From Acanthacorydalis orientalis (Eukaryota > Arthropoda > Insecta > Megaloptera > Corydalidae), in contig CM068318.1 in NCBI GenBank assembly GCA_034766995.1, positions 1,460,001 through 1,524,000 on the forward strand: a stretch of 64,000 bases of DNA. Direction: 5' to 3'. Below, piece after piece: positions 24,586 through 36,295 of this stretch. Position 1 is the first letter of the stretch. Each line of letters opens with the position of its first letter. The translations under genes were made by a program, and so were the position numbers. The notes below the pieces were generated by a model. The model was not told where the DNA came from. It made no database searches and was given only the letters and a program-made list of their open reading frames with translations.

Positions 24586-25298
24586 ATGGATACATGGCAA
24601 CAAACGGTAGCCGTAGTTTCAGAGCGTATTTTTCCTGGTTTGACCGAAACACATCAAAAAAATGATGGTAAAGTATTAAAAGTGTACGTGTTTTCAAATT
24701 ATAAACGATATTAAATTACAGGTAATAAAGTAATTTCGAGTGTGCAGCTGCAAATGTCCTTATACTTCAATGTAGTCGTTTTTCCTGTATGGCTCATAAT
24801 TATGCTCAGCTTATTGGATATCAGGGTATTTTCGATGCCACTAGAGTGATATTATTGATAATTCGAACTAATTGTTTAAAATTTCAGTATTATTGCTTAT
24901 CCACAATATATCAATTTGTATTTGTAACATGTATTGTTGCCATAATAATTATTGAAGTTGTAAGGCTTTATTTAGGGTATTCGGGAAATTTAACTGATAA
25001 CGTGAGTATATACATACATCCGCATTTACACGCGCACATTTTTTTTGTTTGAAATTTACAGATGCCTGATTTAGCAGGATTTTGGATGTTGTCGGTGTTG
25101 CTTCAGTTTCCATTACAGTCTTTTTTACTCTTTGATCCACATTTTAAAGCAGAAGTTGTTGAGCTTGTCTTACAAGCCACAATGGTGCTGTTGTTAATGA
25201 TGCAGATATGTACCGGTTACATAGCGTTAAGAGCTGCATCTAAACATCAAGCTTTACAATTTCAAATACAACAAACATCTACAGAAGTCACTCAATAA
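24586..25298 (+). CDS. TMEM17: TMEM17 homologue, ciliary transition-zone membrane protein
   Basis: Four exons: 24586-24667, 24722-24825, 24888-25001 and 25062-25298. All introns are GT-AG and about 54-62 nt, and the phases agree, giving 178 residues (human about 198). Matching hallmarks are QMSLYFNVVVFPVW in the first membrane segment, EVVRLYLGYSGNLTDN after the second, and PDLAGFWMLSVLLQFPLQ in the third. A fourth hydrophobic segment (AEVVELVLQATMVLLLMM) follows. The family forms part of the MKS/B9 complex at the ciliary transition zone, where it limits membrane-protein diffusion into the cilium. It is convergent with the SDCCAG8 homologue 595 bp away. The start is the first in-frame ATG of exon 1; the N-terminus is poorly conserved. 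Confidence 0.9.
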
Positions 25299-25299
25299 A

Positions 25300-25486
25300 A
25301 TGTAGGCACATCAAAATAAAATAATTTAACTCTATGCATGTGTACTTATACATGCATTTATATAACTATTTATACATTATTAAAATAAGTTCATTTTTGT
25401 AATACTTGCTGTATATATATAAAAGAAAGTATGCTTAATTTTCACCCGGTGTTGTAATTTTATTTTTGTAGCTTGTTTTATGTATA

Positions 25487-25550
<64 letters not shown>

Positions 25551-25890
25551 GAATTTCATATACATCTCTTTCAAGACAAACTGGAAAATATAAATTTATT
25601 GAAGAAAATACAGTTTACAATCAAAAATTTTTATTTGGAAATACTATACACATTACGTATGTTAATTCAAATTAGTGAAAATTGTGCAAAGATACGTGAT
25701 TCTCTTTTATTGTTTTAAATACGTATATAGTACATAATTAACCGTTGCTGTACTTTAAGAATGTTTTGATATTTGGTCACTTGTTTTCGACTAGAAATTA
25801 AAAACAGAAGTATTGTAGGTACAAACAAGAATAACAGCTGGTTGTTTTTTTCAACAATAAACATCTATTTTTGAGTCTAATTTAAATCAT
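25300..25890. other. 3' intergenic region between TMEM17 and the SDCCAG8 homologue
   Basis: Contains AATAAA-like signals just after TMEM17 (caaaataaaataat near 25,313). TTTATT motifs on the plus strand may be poly(A) signals for the minus-strand gene. A (TA)n tract lies at 25,491-25,545. Confidence 0.6.
25491..25545. repeat. (TA)n microsatellite
   Basis: Pure TA tract in the intergenic gap. Confidence 0.95.
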
Positions 25891-25893
25891 CTT

Positions 25894-28800
25894 TTATGAC
25901 GGTTGAGTACTCTCTTGATTAATGTCAGGTGTTTCTTGAGTGTAATCTTGTATTTCTGATTGAAGTGCCGGTTGTTCGTATTGTATGTTTGACTGAAATT
26001 CCTCATTGTATTGTCGGTTGTCTTGATATTCTTCTTGCTGAATATTTTGAGTATCTTGTTGAATGTATTGGTTATCAGGTTCATATTGCTGTTGATACTG
26101 TGGATCCATTTGATACTGTTGTTCGTATTGTGGATCCTGTTGATATTCCTGTTGTTCGTATTGAGTATCATCCTGATACTCTTGTTGCTCGTATTCTGGA
26201 TTGTTTTGATATTCTTGGCCTTCGTACTGTGCATTATCTTCGAAAGTTTGTTGTTGATTTTGTGAATTATCGTATTCTTGCTGTTCAAAATTTTGATCAA
26301 CTGCATATTGCTGTTCTCCATACTGGTCAGGATCTTTGTATTCTTGCTGTTCTCCGTACTGGTCAGGATCTTTGTATTCTTGCTGTTCTCCGTACTGGTC
26401 AGGATCTTTGTATTCTTGCTGTGGCTCATATTGTGGATCAGACTGATAATTTTGTTGCTCCAGTGGTACATTATCATCGTGCTTTGATTGTTCGTACTGT
26501 AAATCAGTTTGATATTCTTGTTGTTGTGAATCTTCAACATATTGCTGTTTATTGTCGTCATCATTTTCAAATGTCTGTTTTACAGCGAATGGTTTTTCAT
26601 TCATAGACAGATCTTGAGAAGTGCTGATTACGGGCCGCTCGATGTTTTGTTGATCGGTGATTTTTAAATCAGTCGAATCTTCGATTTTATCACCGATAGC
26701 CTCTTTTTCATCCGATAGCTGTACTTTGGAAGCATCAAAATTATCTTCCCGACTTTGTTCTAAAATCAAGTGACTTTTAGTCTCATCAGAAAGACTTTCA
26801 TGGTTATTTAACTTTTGCGGTGCATAATTTAAATTCTTTTCGAGGTTTTTCTGTAAACTATTCGTGTTTTTTATTTCAAACGGTTCAATTTCTGGTTCTT
26901 GTTCTTGGTATTTATTGTCATTTGATTTTTTCGTATTAAAGGTGTTTGATGATAGATCCGTAGAAAAATTTGATTCTGGATTACGTTCAAGGTGCATATC
27001 TGCGTAACACAAAATTTATAAATGTACCTTTCTATGCAGATGTGTTTGTGATTATTTTTATAAGTGATATGCACAAAATTTCAAAGAAAATAAGTCAACT
27101 ATAAATAGTAAATATCTTGATACTATGAAGCTAAATTAAATACATTTGCACAAAAGTATTCTACAAAACAGTTTGACTTTAATTCAAGTCAGTGAAAATA
27201 AATACTCATGTACATGATAATTATTTATGTTTACTATTTTTGCATCTATGAAAGGAAAATATAACAGCAACTAATTGATAGTATATTACCTATATTAAAT
27301 CCTAAGTAGCTAAAAAAATATTCAATTACTACAAATAAACATTTAAATAACATATATGCTGAACTTGTCATCGTAACAAAAGTTAAATTTAAAATATATA
27401 TATATATTACAGTAAAAAAGAAAAAAACGTGAAGGCGTTTTATGTACATACACGTATGTACGTATCTATGAATGCAGCTATCGTGAACAAAACATCGCTA
27501 TTAAACAAATTAAAAGTAGCTCGAAACGTTCCAACTTATTCTGAACGCATAGTTTTAAAGAATACCTTCACTTATGTGTGGTTGTTTACTACCATGTTTC
27601 TGTTTATTTATCGTGTTACTCAAATATTTTAAGTTAGTTTGTAACTCGGCCATTTCTTGTCTGCAATTAAATATAAAGTACGCTTTAGTACGTGGGTTAT
27701 GTTGGATTACCTGTATTTGTTCAGGGCAGTTTATCTTTAGATATCCTTTGTAAAGAGACCACAACTCATGCAGTGTCTCCAGTAACTGTGCTTTTTCAGT
27801 TGTCATGAATTCTCTGTATTTTCTGAAATATAACTTTCTATTTTAAAAAGTTTCATGCTTACATAATACTTCATACCATGCACACTTCAAAATAACTCGA
27901 ATATTTTGCTTTATTATATACGGAATGTCAGCAAGTCAATAAATAATTAATTATGAAGGGCTCACACACTGACCTTCTTTTTTTTAGGAACAACTTTAAC
28001 ACTAATGTCAACTTTAATCGGAGCATTTGGCTTCATCACTGAATGAGAAGCGAACTCGCTTTCCTTTTGCTCTGATGGGGGCTGTCCTATCGACAAGTAA
28101 TATTATTAGAAATATAATTGTGTGAGCCCTTACAAATATTATACAATCTATAGGTAAACTGAATGAAGTAGAGGTTGAGTTATAATACAGCAGATGTTAC
28201 GGGGAAAACATTTTTTTTTGTAATTAGCGTGATAATGTTTATAAGTTCTAGTCAAAAAAAAAAAAATATTTATATAGAAATAAGCGGTGCTCGTGACATT
28301 GAGTTTTATGATTTTTTTCTGATGAAGTTGTTTATCTATTAATGAGGCAGTTAACGTCTATTATAATTTGTTTTTCTATAACCTTTTTAATCAATTATTG
28401 ACTTGGTTAATCGTCTAGATAAATGGAATATGTGAATTATGTTTAACGATAAGCTGCAATACAGTATGCTTTCTAAATAATTTGTGTTCTACAAATATAG
28501 AACTCGAATAATTATTATCAAAAATTACGTACTTCATGTTAAAAACAGGAAAGTAATGGAATTAGAAAACTTAATATCTTTTTTCTAAAGTGCTTTTCTA
28601 TGAGACTGTTTGAAATAAATTTAAAGTGAAACTAATGCTTACTTGTGCCTAGCTGATGCCTCCTCTAGCCTCTGTGTGAGGGAGTGGCACTCGCCAGTCA
28701 GTTTTTCCATGAGTGCATTTTGAGAATGAATCATGCCTTCTAGTTCAGCCACTGTGGCCGCTACAACAAAAGCAATAAACGATTAGGATGCAAGCCAAAT

Positions 28801-31800
28801 ATGTTTGTGTTTCTCACGGAAAAACTGACCGTATGAAAGCGAACGAATCGAAAGAAAAAAATACCGAACACGAAGACGGTCTAACCGAGATAGAATAAGC
28901 CGAACTATCGTTTCGATTCGGTTTAATCGATATCTTCGTATTCGGTTATTGTAAAATTAAGAATAAGAATGTCGAACGAAATCGATATTCTTAAATCTAA
29001 AATTTACACTTACGTTAGTTGCATGCATTGCGTAATGTTAGTATAAAATGTTTTTCGAAATATCATGAAAAAAATGAAGGATATCTATGAACATTTATAA
29101 GAAACATTAGCATAGATTTTACCATGTTTCGTTTCCATGTCCATTATCATCGAGGATATTTCCTTTTCATGAGCGGAATCTGCCGGTTTGGCCGACACCG
29201 GCGGCATCAAGGCTGGAATATTTTCACTTCCTCCGAGTCGTTTTTCATGACTTTCGTTAATCATCTTTGTAATATTAAGCTGATGTATTAAAAGAGAATA
29301 TCATTTAAATCTTTAAAATTTGTAAAAACTATAAAAGTACGTATCTACCTCCTTCTCGGCTGCGGCCAACTGTTCAGCGAGACGTAAATTTTCTCTTCGC
29401 GCGTGCAGTATATCCGCATCGGCACGATCTAAACGCTGATGCAGCGATGAAATTTCAGCATTGAGTCGAGCGGATTCTTGCTTTGCAATTCTTTCCGAAC
29501 GATCGGCAACGAGGCGAGCGTTAGCCAACTCTTGTTCTAGGGATGTTTTTTCTGCGTTTGAATGAGACTGTTCGGATTGTAAAGTGACTGAAATATTAAT
29601 AACGATTTAAGTTTTCTAAATATGCACGTCGGTCTTTTAATAATTTATTTGTAGATGTGAATGAACTTGTATGCACGTGCATATATGCCTTTTTATAACT
29701 CTTCTTCTATAATAATAAGGATGCATTAAAAATAAACCTGTTTTCGACTGAAGATCCTTCCGGTAGTCATCAATAAGAGCATTCTTTTGGGCTAGCTCAC
29801 GTCGGAGTTCAGTTATTTCTCGTCTTTGTTTTTCAATTTCCAACTGTAATTTATTATTCGTATCCCATTGAACAGCTAAATCAGTATTTAATTGATCTAC
29901 TTGCTGAGAATATCTACGTTCAATTGCATCTAAGAGAAAAGCATTACAATATCAACTTAGTATATATTTTTTTCACTGTTAAACATTGAATTTTATTAGA
30001 AAAAAAAACCTTTTTCATCAGCAGCACGGCGTGTTTGTTCGGCAGCATTGTCACGTATACGCTGAATCTCTGCCTGTAAGCGACGAACATCGGCTTCTAA
30101 TCTTCCCTTCTCCCAACGAGCATGATCGATCGCTCCCTTTGCTTCATAAGCTAAGTCGTTGTCTTTGTTACGATTCAAAGAAATTTCCGCTTGTAATTTC
30201 GATACCGTTTCCTCCAAATTGTCCTTATCTCTAAAATAATATAAATGTAAATATATTTTGGTTATAATGAGTGGTTCTTTCTGGAATTAACCTCTTAAGG
30301 TTTTCTATCTGTTTTTTCAGTCCTTCGTACGCAGCCATGTCACTAGAAGGTGCCTCTGTCATTTTTTTCTTCAGCATGTCATTTTCCTCTTGAGCTTTAC
30401 GTAAATCTATTTTACACTGAGTTAGGTAAGCTTCCAGTTCTGATATTCTTGATTCAAAAACAATACTCGGTCCTTCTAAAGACCGTTGTTTTGGTGATTT
30501 CAGTTTGGGAGATTTCACTGAAGGCTTTAAACATATATATATATATATATACACACATATATGTATATTTGTACACTCTAGTACCAAAATAAAAATAAAT
30601 GCTTACTTTTACATCTGAATCAGCTTCATGATCATCTTCAGTTTCAGTTTCTAAATGATCAAAAACTGATTTAAATAGCCCGGATTTCTGCTTTTCATGT
30701 AAAGTTTCATTTTCCGAAATTACTTCTTTTACCTTGCCTAACAATCCTGATAATTCATCCTAAAAAGAAAAGAGAATTTTTATAATCACTGTAAAAAAGA
30801 AAGAATCTAAACCAGAAAGGAAATTATAAATATTGTGAATTAATAATTCGTCGGTCTACTAAACTTACACGGCAAAACTGCGATTCTCTTTCGAGTTGTT
30901 CGATATAATCCTCCTGTCGTTCGATGAACGATAATAACTCGGAGGAAGGTTCTTTCCCGTCCGCTTTAGAAAAACTCGTATCTCTGTAAGTGAATTCAGA
31001 TCGAATTTAACAGGTATTAAATTTAAGATAAAATCCATCGGTATAAAAAAAATCGTATTTAACATCTCGCCTTTCTTTATTATCCGATCCGTCAGTGTAC
31101 GTTTTAGTATTGCTTATAGCCGGTTTCAAGTGCAGCGTATCGCTCGAAAGGTACTGTGGATATTTCTTCGTAACTATCATAGGCGGTTTCGGATGGTGAT
31201 GCCGATACCTCGATAGACGTGAATAACCGCTCAAGATAGATTTATCGTCGGTATCGTCTCCGCTATCTTCTACACGACTGACTGACTTCGGATAATAACT
31301 TTCGGCTAGAAGCACTCGAAGCCTAGACACTGCTTCCCGATAAGCTAGGTCGGTGTAATCGGGAAGGCGTTTTTTACTATCCATTTTGGAATGAAGGCCA
31401 TTAGTTTTCTTACTGCAGTATAAGAACAAATATTTTATCTATTAATACAACTATATGCATTTGTGAATATAAAATAAAATATTTCAAATAATCAGCAACT
31501 CTACTAGTAGATCATTAAAATATTATACATTCTATAAAAATCATTATTTTTATACTATTCACCTCTAGTTAATATATCTTAATTCCAATATCAATAATTA
31601 ATAATTTGAATCCAAACCAAAACAAATAAAGTGCAAAATATCGCGTATAGATGGCATTAAGGTCCATTTAAAAGTAAGGCGCGAATCAAAGTGCAAAATA
31701 TGTATGTTATATAATTTAGATTTATATATATATATATAATTTTATTAATTAAATAATAAGGTTTATTCCGTAATATTTAATAAATATTAAGAACAAATTT

Positions 31801-31915
31801 TCGTAATAAAATTACACATTCATTTTAATTTTATCTTTTCTGAGACTATTTGCAATGCAGTATTTTAGTAATATATATATATATAAATACACACACATAT
31901 ATATATATATATATA

Positions 31916-31946
<31 letters not shown>

Positions 31947-32176
31947 ACATACAATTTCGGAAATAAATTGCGAAAACGACAATACCTGTTTCTCATTTTC
32001 TTAAAGCGACTGTCGCTATTAAATCCATAATTTCCAGATCCGATATTCTTATTCGGCTTCAATAACGTGTTATACGTGCGCATATTTCCCAATTTGGGCC
32101 TTGCTAAGTAACTGACAAAAGGCTGAGATGTGACTGAAGAGAATCTATTTTTCTTCGTCAATCCCGAACTTAGCAT
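25894..32176 (-). CDS. SDCCAG8: SDCCAG8 homologue, centrosomal/ciliary coiled-coil protein
   Basis: Modelled exons, in transcript order: 32176-31986, 31412-31071, 30983-30869, 30759-30607, 30524-30292, 30230-30010, 29929-29738, 29587-29349, 29279-29123, 28760-28643, 27822-27593 and 26999-25894. Phases agree throughout (1,098 residues). The best landmark spans exons 3-4: ERQEDYIEQLERESQFCR then DELSGLLGKVKEVISENETL, matching the human ...HHLEAEVKFCKEELSGMKNKIQVVVLENE region. Long coiled coils follow (exons 5-11). Family members sit at centrioles and basal bodies and are linked to ciliopathies. The exon 2 donor is uncertain (GC-AG at 31071 or weak GT at 31101). The last exon encodes 367 low-complexity Q/Y/E-rich residues not typical of the family. 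It joins in phase, but could belong to a separate gene. Confidence 0.82.
26303..26411 (-). repeat. 36-bp coding minisatellite in the Q/Y-rich exon
   Basis: Three near-identical 36-bp units encode EQQEYKDPDQYG repeated in frame. Less regular relatives (Q-E-Y-Q-D/P-Q-Y) extend across about 25,960-26,540. The tract is likely length-variable. Confidence 0.9.
27974..28086 (-). other. Candidate alternative terminal exon of the SDCCAG8 homologue
   Basis: A 113-nt stretch between an acceptor (gtcgatag) and a donor-like gtcagt. Spliced after exon 10 it adds KTAPIRAKGKRVRFSFSDEA and ends at TAA (28,014-28,016); KRVRF fits a PP1-docking motif. Spliced after exon 9 (skipping exon 10) another frame is open through the whole stretch, with VDISVKVVPKKKK near its end, and stops in the following intron. 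A minus-strand AATAAA lies downstream (plus TTTATT at about 27,911). Including it as an internal exon would shift the frame. Confidence 0.4.
30535..30562. repeat. (TA)n/(CA)n tract next to an exon acceptor
   Basis: Dinucleotide tract in the intron just upstream (in transcript sense) of the exon at 30524-30292. It takes the place of a usual polypyrimidine tract. Confidence 0.8.
31720..31955. repeat. (TA)n/(CA)n-rich intronic DNA
   Basis: Several TA runs (31,722-31,738; 31,871-31,950) in the first intron of the SDCCAG8 homologue. Confidence 0.9.
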
Positions 32177-32437
32177 TGCGAGGTACGAATAGAAAGTATC
32201 GGTAATAAGATTTTTCTCGGTTGTATTTATAACTTCTAATATTGATTATAGTTGTCCAGATTAATATTCGAATTCGTTATACTTTCATATAAATTAAATA
32301 ATTAAGAAGCGACTACGCGTGTATGCAAATCCGATGCTATTTTTTGGAGCTTATATTTTTGTGAGGATTAATTTTCGTCTTAAAACGGCTTTAGAAAGGT
32401 GGAAATTTAAAAATATATCCAACGTACATATATCTAG

Positions 32438-32488
<51 letters not shown>

Positions 32489-34019
32489 CAAATTCGAGCT
32501 TCGAATTGTAAAGCACAGTGGTGTCTTAGTTAACAATTTTAATCCATCCACTGTAATAAACCAATGTTCAATCTATCATGACTAAAATGGCTCGTTGATT
32601 ATTAAAAAGCGATAATGATTCCATTGTTAATCACTGGATACAGATACACATACGTAAGATTTATCAAAGTTAAGGAAGATTTCACTATTCACTAATTTCC
32701 ATTGCAAAATTATGCCGGATTTTCAGCTGACCGCAAGTTGAACATAAAAGAGAAAATTAAATAATTGAAGTTAAAAATGTTTGTTTTCATTCGATTTGAA
32801 GCTCTCTTTACAATCTTTTCGCCGATTTGTGTCCATCAGATCAACTCTCATCGAAATCTCCAGTTTCTTATTAATAGAATTTAAATTCAAGTGAAACTGT
32901 TTTTATGAACTTTCCGAAAATAAACGAATTGTATTTATTATACATACATTCTACAAATTAACAGTCTTCAGCTCTCAATTCACTTGATGAATAGAGAATG
33001 CTAAAATCTTAAGCGTTACATAACAGTTTTATGCCTGTCCTCTTGGATCAGAAAATTCAAAACCCACTTTTATTCAGCAGTTGCTTGTCTTCACGAATTT
33101 CAATTCGTATAAATTAAAACCGATATTAAATAATGAACGATTCATCGTTCATCTCGCGGGACTTCTACACCCGAAATAGAACAAAAATATGCTTTTTTTT
33201 TAAAAAAAAAATACATCTTTTTATGTTTTCGAATGTTATTCTTTTCCATAATAAGAACGGCATTGTCCCCTTTTCTCATTTGAATTAATTCAGTGGTCTA
33301 TTTTTAAACAAAATAATTACTTTCAAACGAATCCTTTTATAAAGCTCATATATTTATATAATGACTCGGACGTGTATTAACTAAATTAACAATCTGTCTC
33401 GTTAACAACTAAAAAATATAATTTATAAAATTCAACCTACGAGTGTTTCAAACAACACAATGTTTTTGAATACTTGGGTTTATCGATAAAAAAGAAGCTG
33501 AACGATTCTGAAAATTGTATAATTCGCAAATGCATATCGTCTTTAAATGTTGCTAAATTCGAATTCTTATTATTGAAAAAAAAACATAACGATTATTTGA
33601 ATATTTCAGTGATAACTATTTGGATAACAATGAAATATCCATTTCAATTAAAGAACCATCGGATTTTGATCTAAATGCAAATGTTTATAACTGAATACAA
33701 ATCCAAAATTATATTTATTTTGAAAAATACCAATAACCATGCTCACGAAGAATACATACGGCTTTTTAATGATATTCTTCGGAAATAATAACACGTATAT
33801 ATTTTTCTGGTCGACTGGAAATTCAGTGCTTGGTAGAGCAATGCGTGTTTAAGGATATTTATGCCATCTAAAACAACTCAAGATTATTTTACCCTGACAA
33901 CAAATAAACTACATCCATGTTGATGATACAAGTCGTGTTTCAGTTATAACGCAGTTTTATTTTCATATCACGAATGTACAAACAAGCAATATTATTTTTA
34001 ATGGAATGTGCGAATAAAA

Positions 34020-34125
34020 TGTTGGTCGAAAATATTCCATAAATCATTGTTGATTCCTTTCGATCGTTGCTTATGATCATTTCGATACCGATCCCAGCAT
34101 CTTCAGAGCGCCAAAGTACGGAAAT
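34020..34125. mobile_element. Foldback-family fragment
   Basis: Carries attccataaatcattgttgatt, a cgttgcttatgatcatttcgat segment and catcttcagagcgccaaagtacgg, the core of the family seen at 55.6 and 61.4 kb. Confidence 0.6.
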
Positions 34126-34670
34126 ATCTGTCTTTTACAAGCAAACAATATTTACAACTATTTAACTTAATAACAATGTATCTATATTTAAAGTATTTTA
34201 TTTATTCGCATGATTATAAAACAACAATTAAAATAATAATCTCTGGGTTGTGGTACGTGCAACGAATCTAGAAATCGTGGCATTGTTTAGTTTGAGTCTG
34301 ATTAAAAATAGTTTCAGTATTTTTCTCAAATATCATTCAAATATATCTGAGGATGGCACAAGATCCAAAAACGATAGTAAAAGAATTAAAAACCTCATCA
34401 GTTAGTAAGGAAACAATGGCAAGACTGAAAATAATGGATATGGAGGATTAAATAATTAAAAAGAAATTCGAATCCATCAACACTTAACATAATATTAACA
34501 ATATGATTTCTAAATAATAATTAACATCGAAGCCTTTAAAGAACTCGTGAAAGTCTTCATCCAAAGTCAATATTGTTTTTTTTTTTTTTTTGTAGATGTG
34601 CTAGAAGTTTGATGGCATTAAAAAACTCTTCATTACTTGTATTTTTCTATACTTTTGAGTAAAAGAAATG

Positions 34671-34723
<53 letters not shown>

Positions 34724-34789
34724 TATAAAATGTTTATTAGGATAAAAAAGTACAACGTGTACATTTTCAACATTCAGTCATTATCACAA

Positions 34790-34925
34790 ATGAATTCTTT
34801 TCTTATTCCGCAAACTACAAAAAAATCCTCGTCAAAAATATTCAATAAATCATTACTGGTTGTCGTTTGTGTGTTCCGGTCGCGATGGTATCATCTTCAG
34901 AGCACCAAAGTACAGAAAATCCTCT
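34790..34925. mobile_element. Foldback-family fragment
   Basis: Begins with atgaattcttttcttattcc and runs through attcaataaatcatt to catcttcagagcaccaaagt. This is one arm of the inverted-repeat family. The open frame across it is not a gene. Confidence 0.65.
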
Positions 34926-36295
34926 TAAGTATAATTCTGCTAACATTTGATAATTTCTTCCTGTTGTAAATTCGGTTAATCCCTTTCTCTCACCTGCAGA
35001 ATGAGCGATGAGCACAGAAACTCCGGATTTTCACTAAGTAGTGGAGTATACAGCGAGCCCCCTTTTTATAATTTAACTCGTGGATTTATAGTGTATTCAC
35101 GAAGGCACTCTCTTCAATATTTTATTTTTGCAAGATTTATATAATTTTTTATGTGAAAAAAATCGTTGAACACCTGTGTGTAGCTGATTGTATAAAATAA
35201 GTTATTATAAATTTAGTATTTATCGATACATTTAGAAAGTGCCGATGAAAATATGTGTGATAAATTAAAATTTATTACATTTTCTAAAAGAAACTACATT
35301 AGATCTGTTTTCATTTAAAATAAAAATCGAATTGAAACACGTCATTTAAAATAGCTACATGTACATAGGCAGAATTAATATCATGATGTTTCAGTCACGC
35401 AAAGATGCATTTCGACCTTGTTTCCTTATGAATCATACAAAAATCATAAAAAGGAAATGTATGAAAATAGAAATATTAAACTAAAATCAATATTTTTTTT
35501 AATATTTCAATACGGATTTGTTCTAAATACCTATAAAAATATTAAAATACTCTGTATTGAATATTATATTGAACCGTCGACTTAAAATTGTGGAATATAA
35601 AATACATCAGTTTAATATTTCCTGCTTTTTCGAAATGTATTTAAACTGTATTTAATTCAGTCCAAGAGTGATATAAAACTGAATCTAATTAAATGTAGGT
35701 TTTGATACAATGACACGAAATTGTCTATAGTTTTTCTAGTAATTATTAGCGACATTATTTTATTAATGATATAATCAATGATAGTTAGTTATAAATTCAT
35801 TTTTTTTTAAATTATAGATAATACTTTTTAGGATACTTAAAAATTTATTACCACCATGATACAAATTCTCATAATCATTTTTAGTTCGAAATAAATTGCT
35901 AAGTTCTATACAGATGCCATCTTTATTCCATTGAATGCTGCTACTAATTTTAGAAATAAATTTATTTTATTATGATAGTTTTAAAAAATAAAATAAATAC
36001 AATAATTGCTTCGCTGATTTGTATTTTTCAAATACGATTATAATCCATTTTAAATTTAGGCGGTAAAATAAAAATTTAAAATATGATACAAAAAATGAAA
36101 TTCCCTATGAACAATGTGTGTTTATTTGATTGTAATATAAATGTAAATTGAATTCAATTTGCTTTTAAATCTGATTGGTTTAGGACAAAATTGAATCGAC
36201 TGAGTCCAAGGAAAAGTAATAAAAGGTAGTTTTAAAGAAATTAAAATGCTTTTTATTCGATCATCGTTTTTAACCACAAATTTGTGTCTGTATAG

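Larger units (their letters stand above)
32177..36295. other. Divergent intergenic region between the SDCCAG8 homologue and UPF2
   Basis: About 4.1 kb without a supported coding gene. It contains (CA)n(TA)n at about 32,437-32,483, a (TA)n tract at 34,674-34,720, and two pieces of the foldback repeat family (34,020-34,125 and 34,790-34,925). A noncoding first exon of UPF2 may lie near 36,180-36,227 (aaaag|gtagtt donor), joined to the acceptor at 36,295. Confidence 0.6.

Noticed and set aside
25929..26606. Long plus-strand open frames opposite the Q-rich exon, and a 227-codon frame on the same strand
   Set aside because: Shadows of the repeated Q/Y/E codons in other frames; no splice context.
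34730..34969. 79-codon frame
   Set aside because: Spans a TA-tract flank and a foldback-family fragment.
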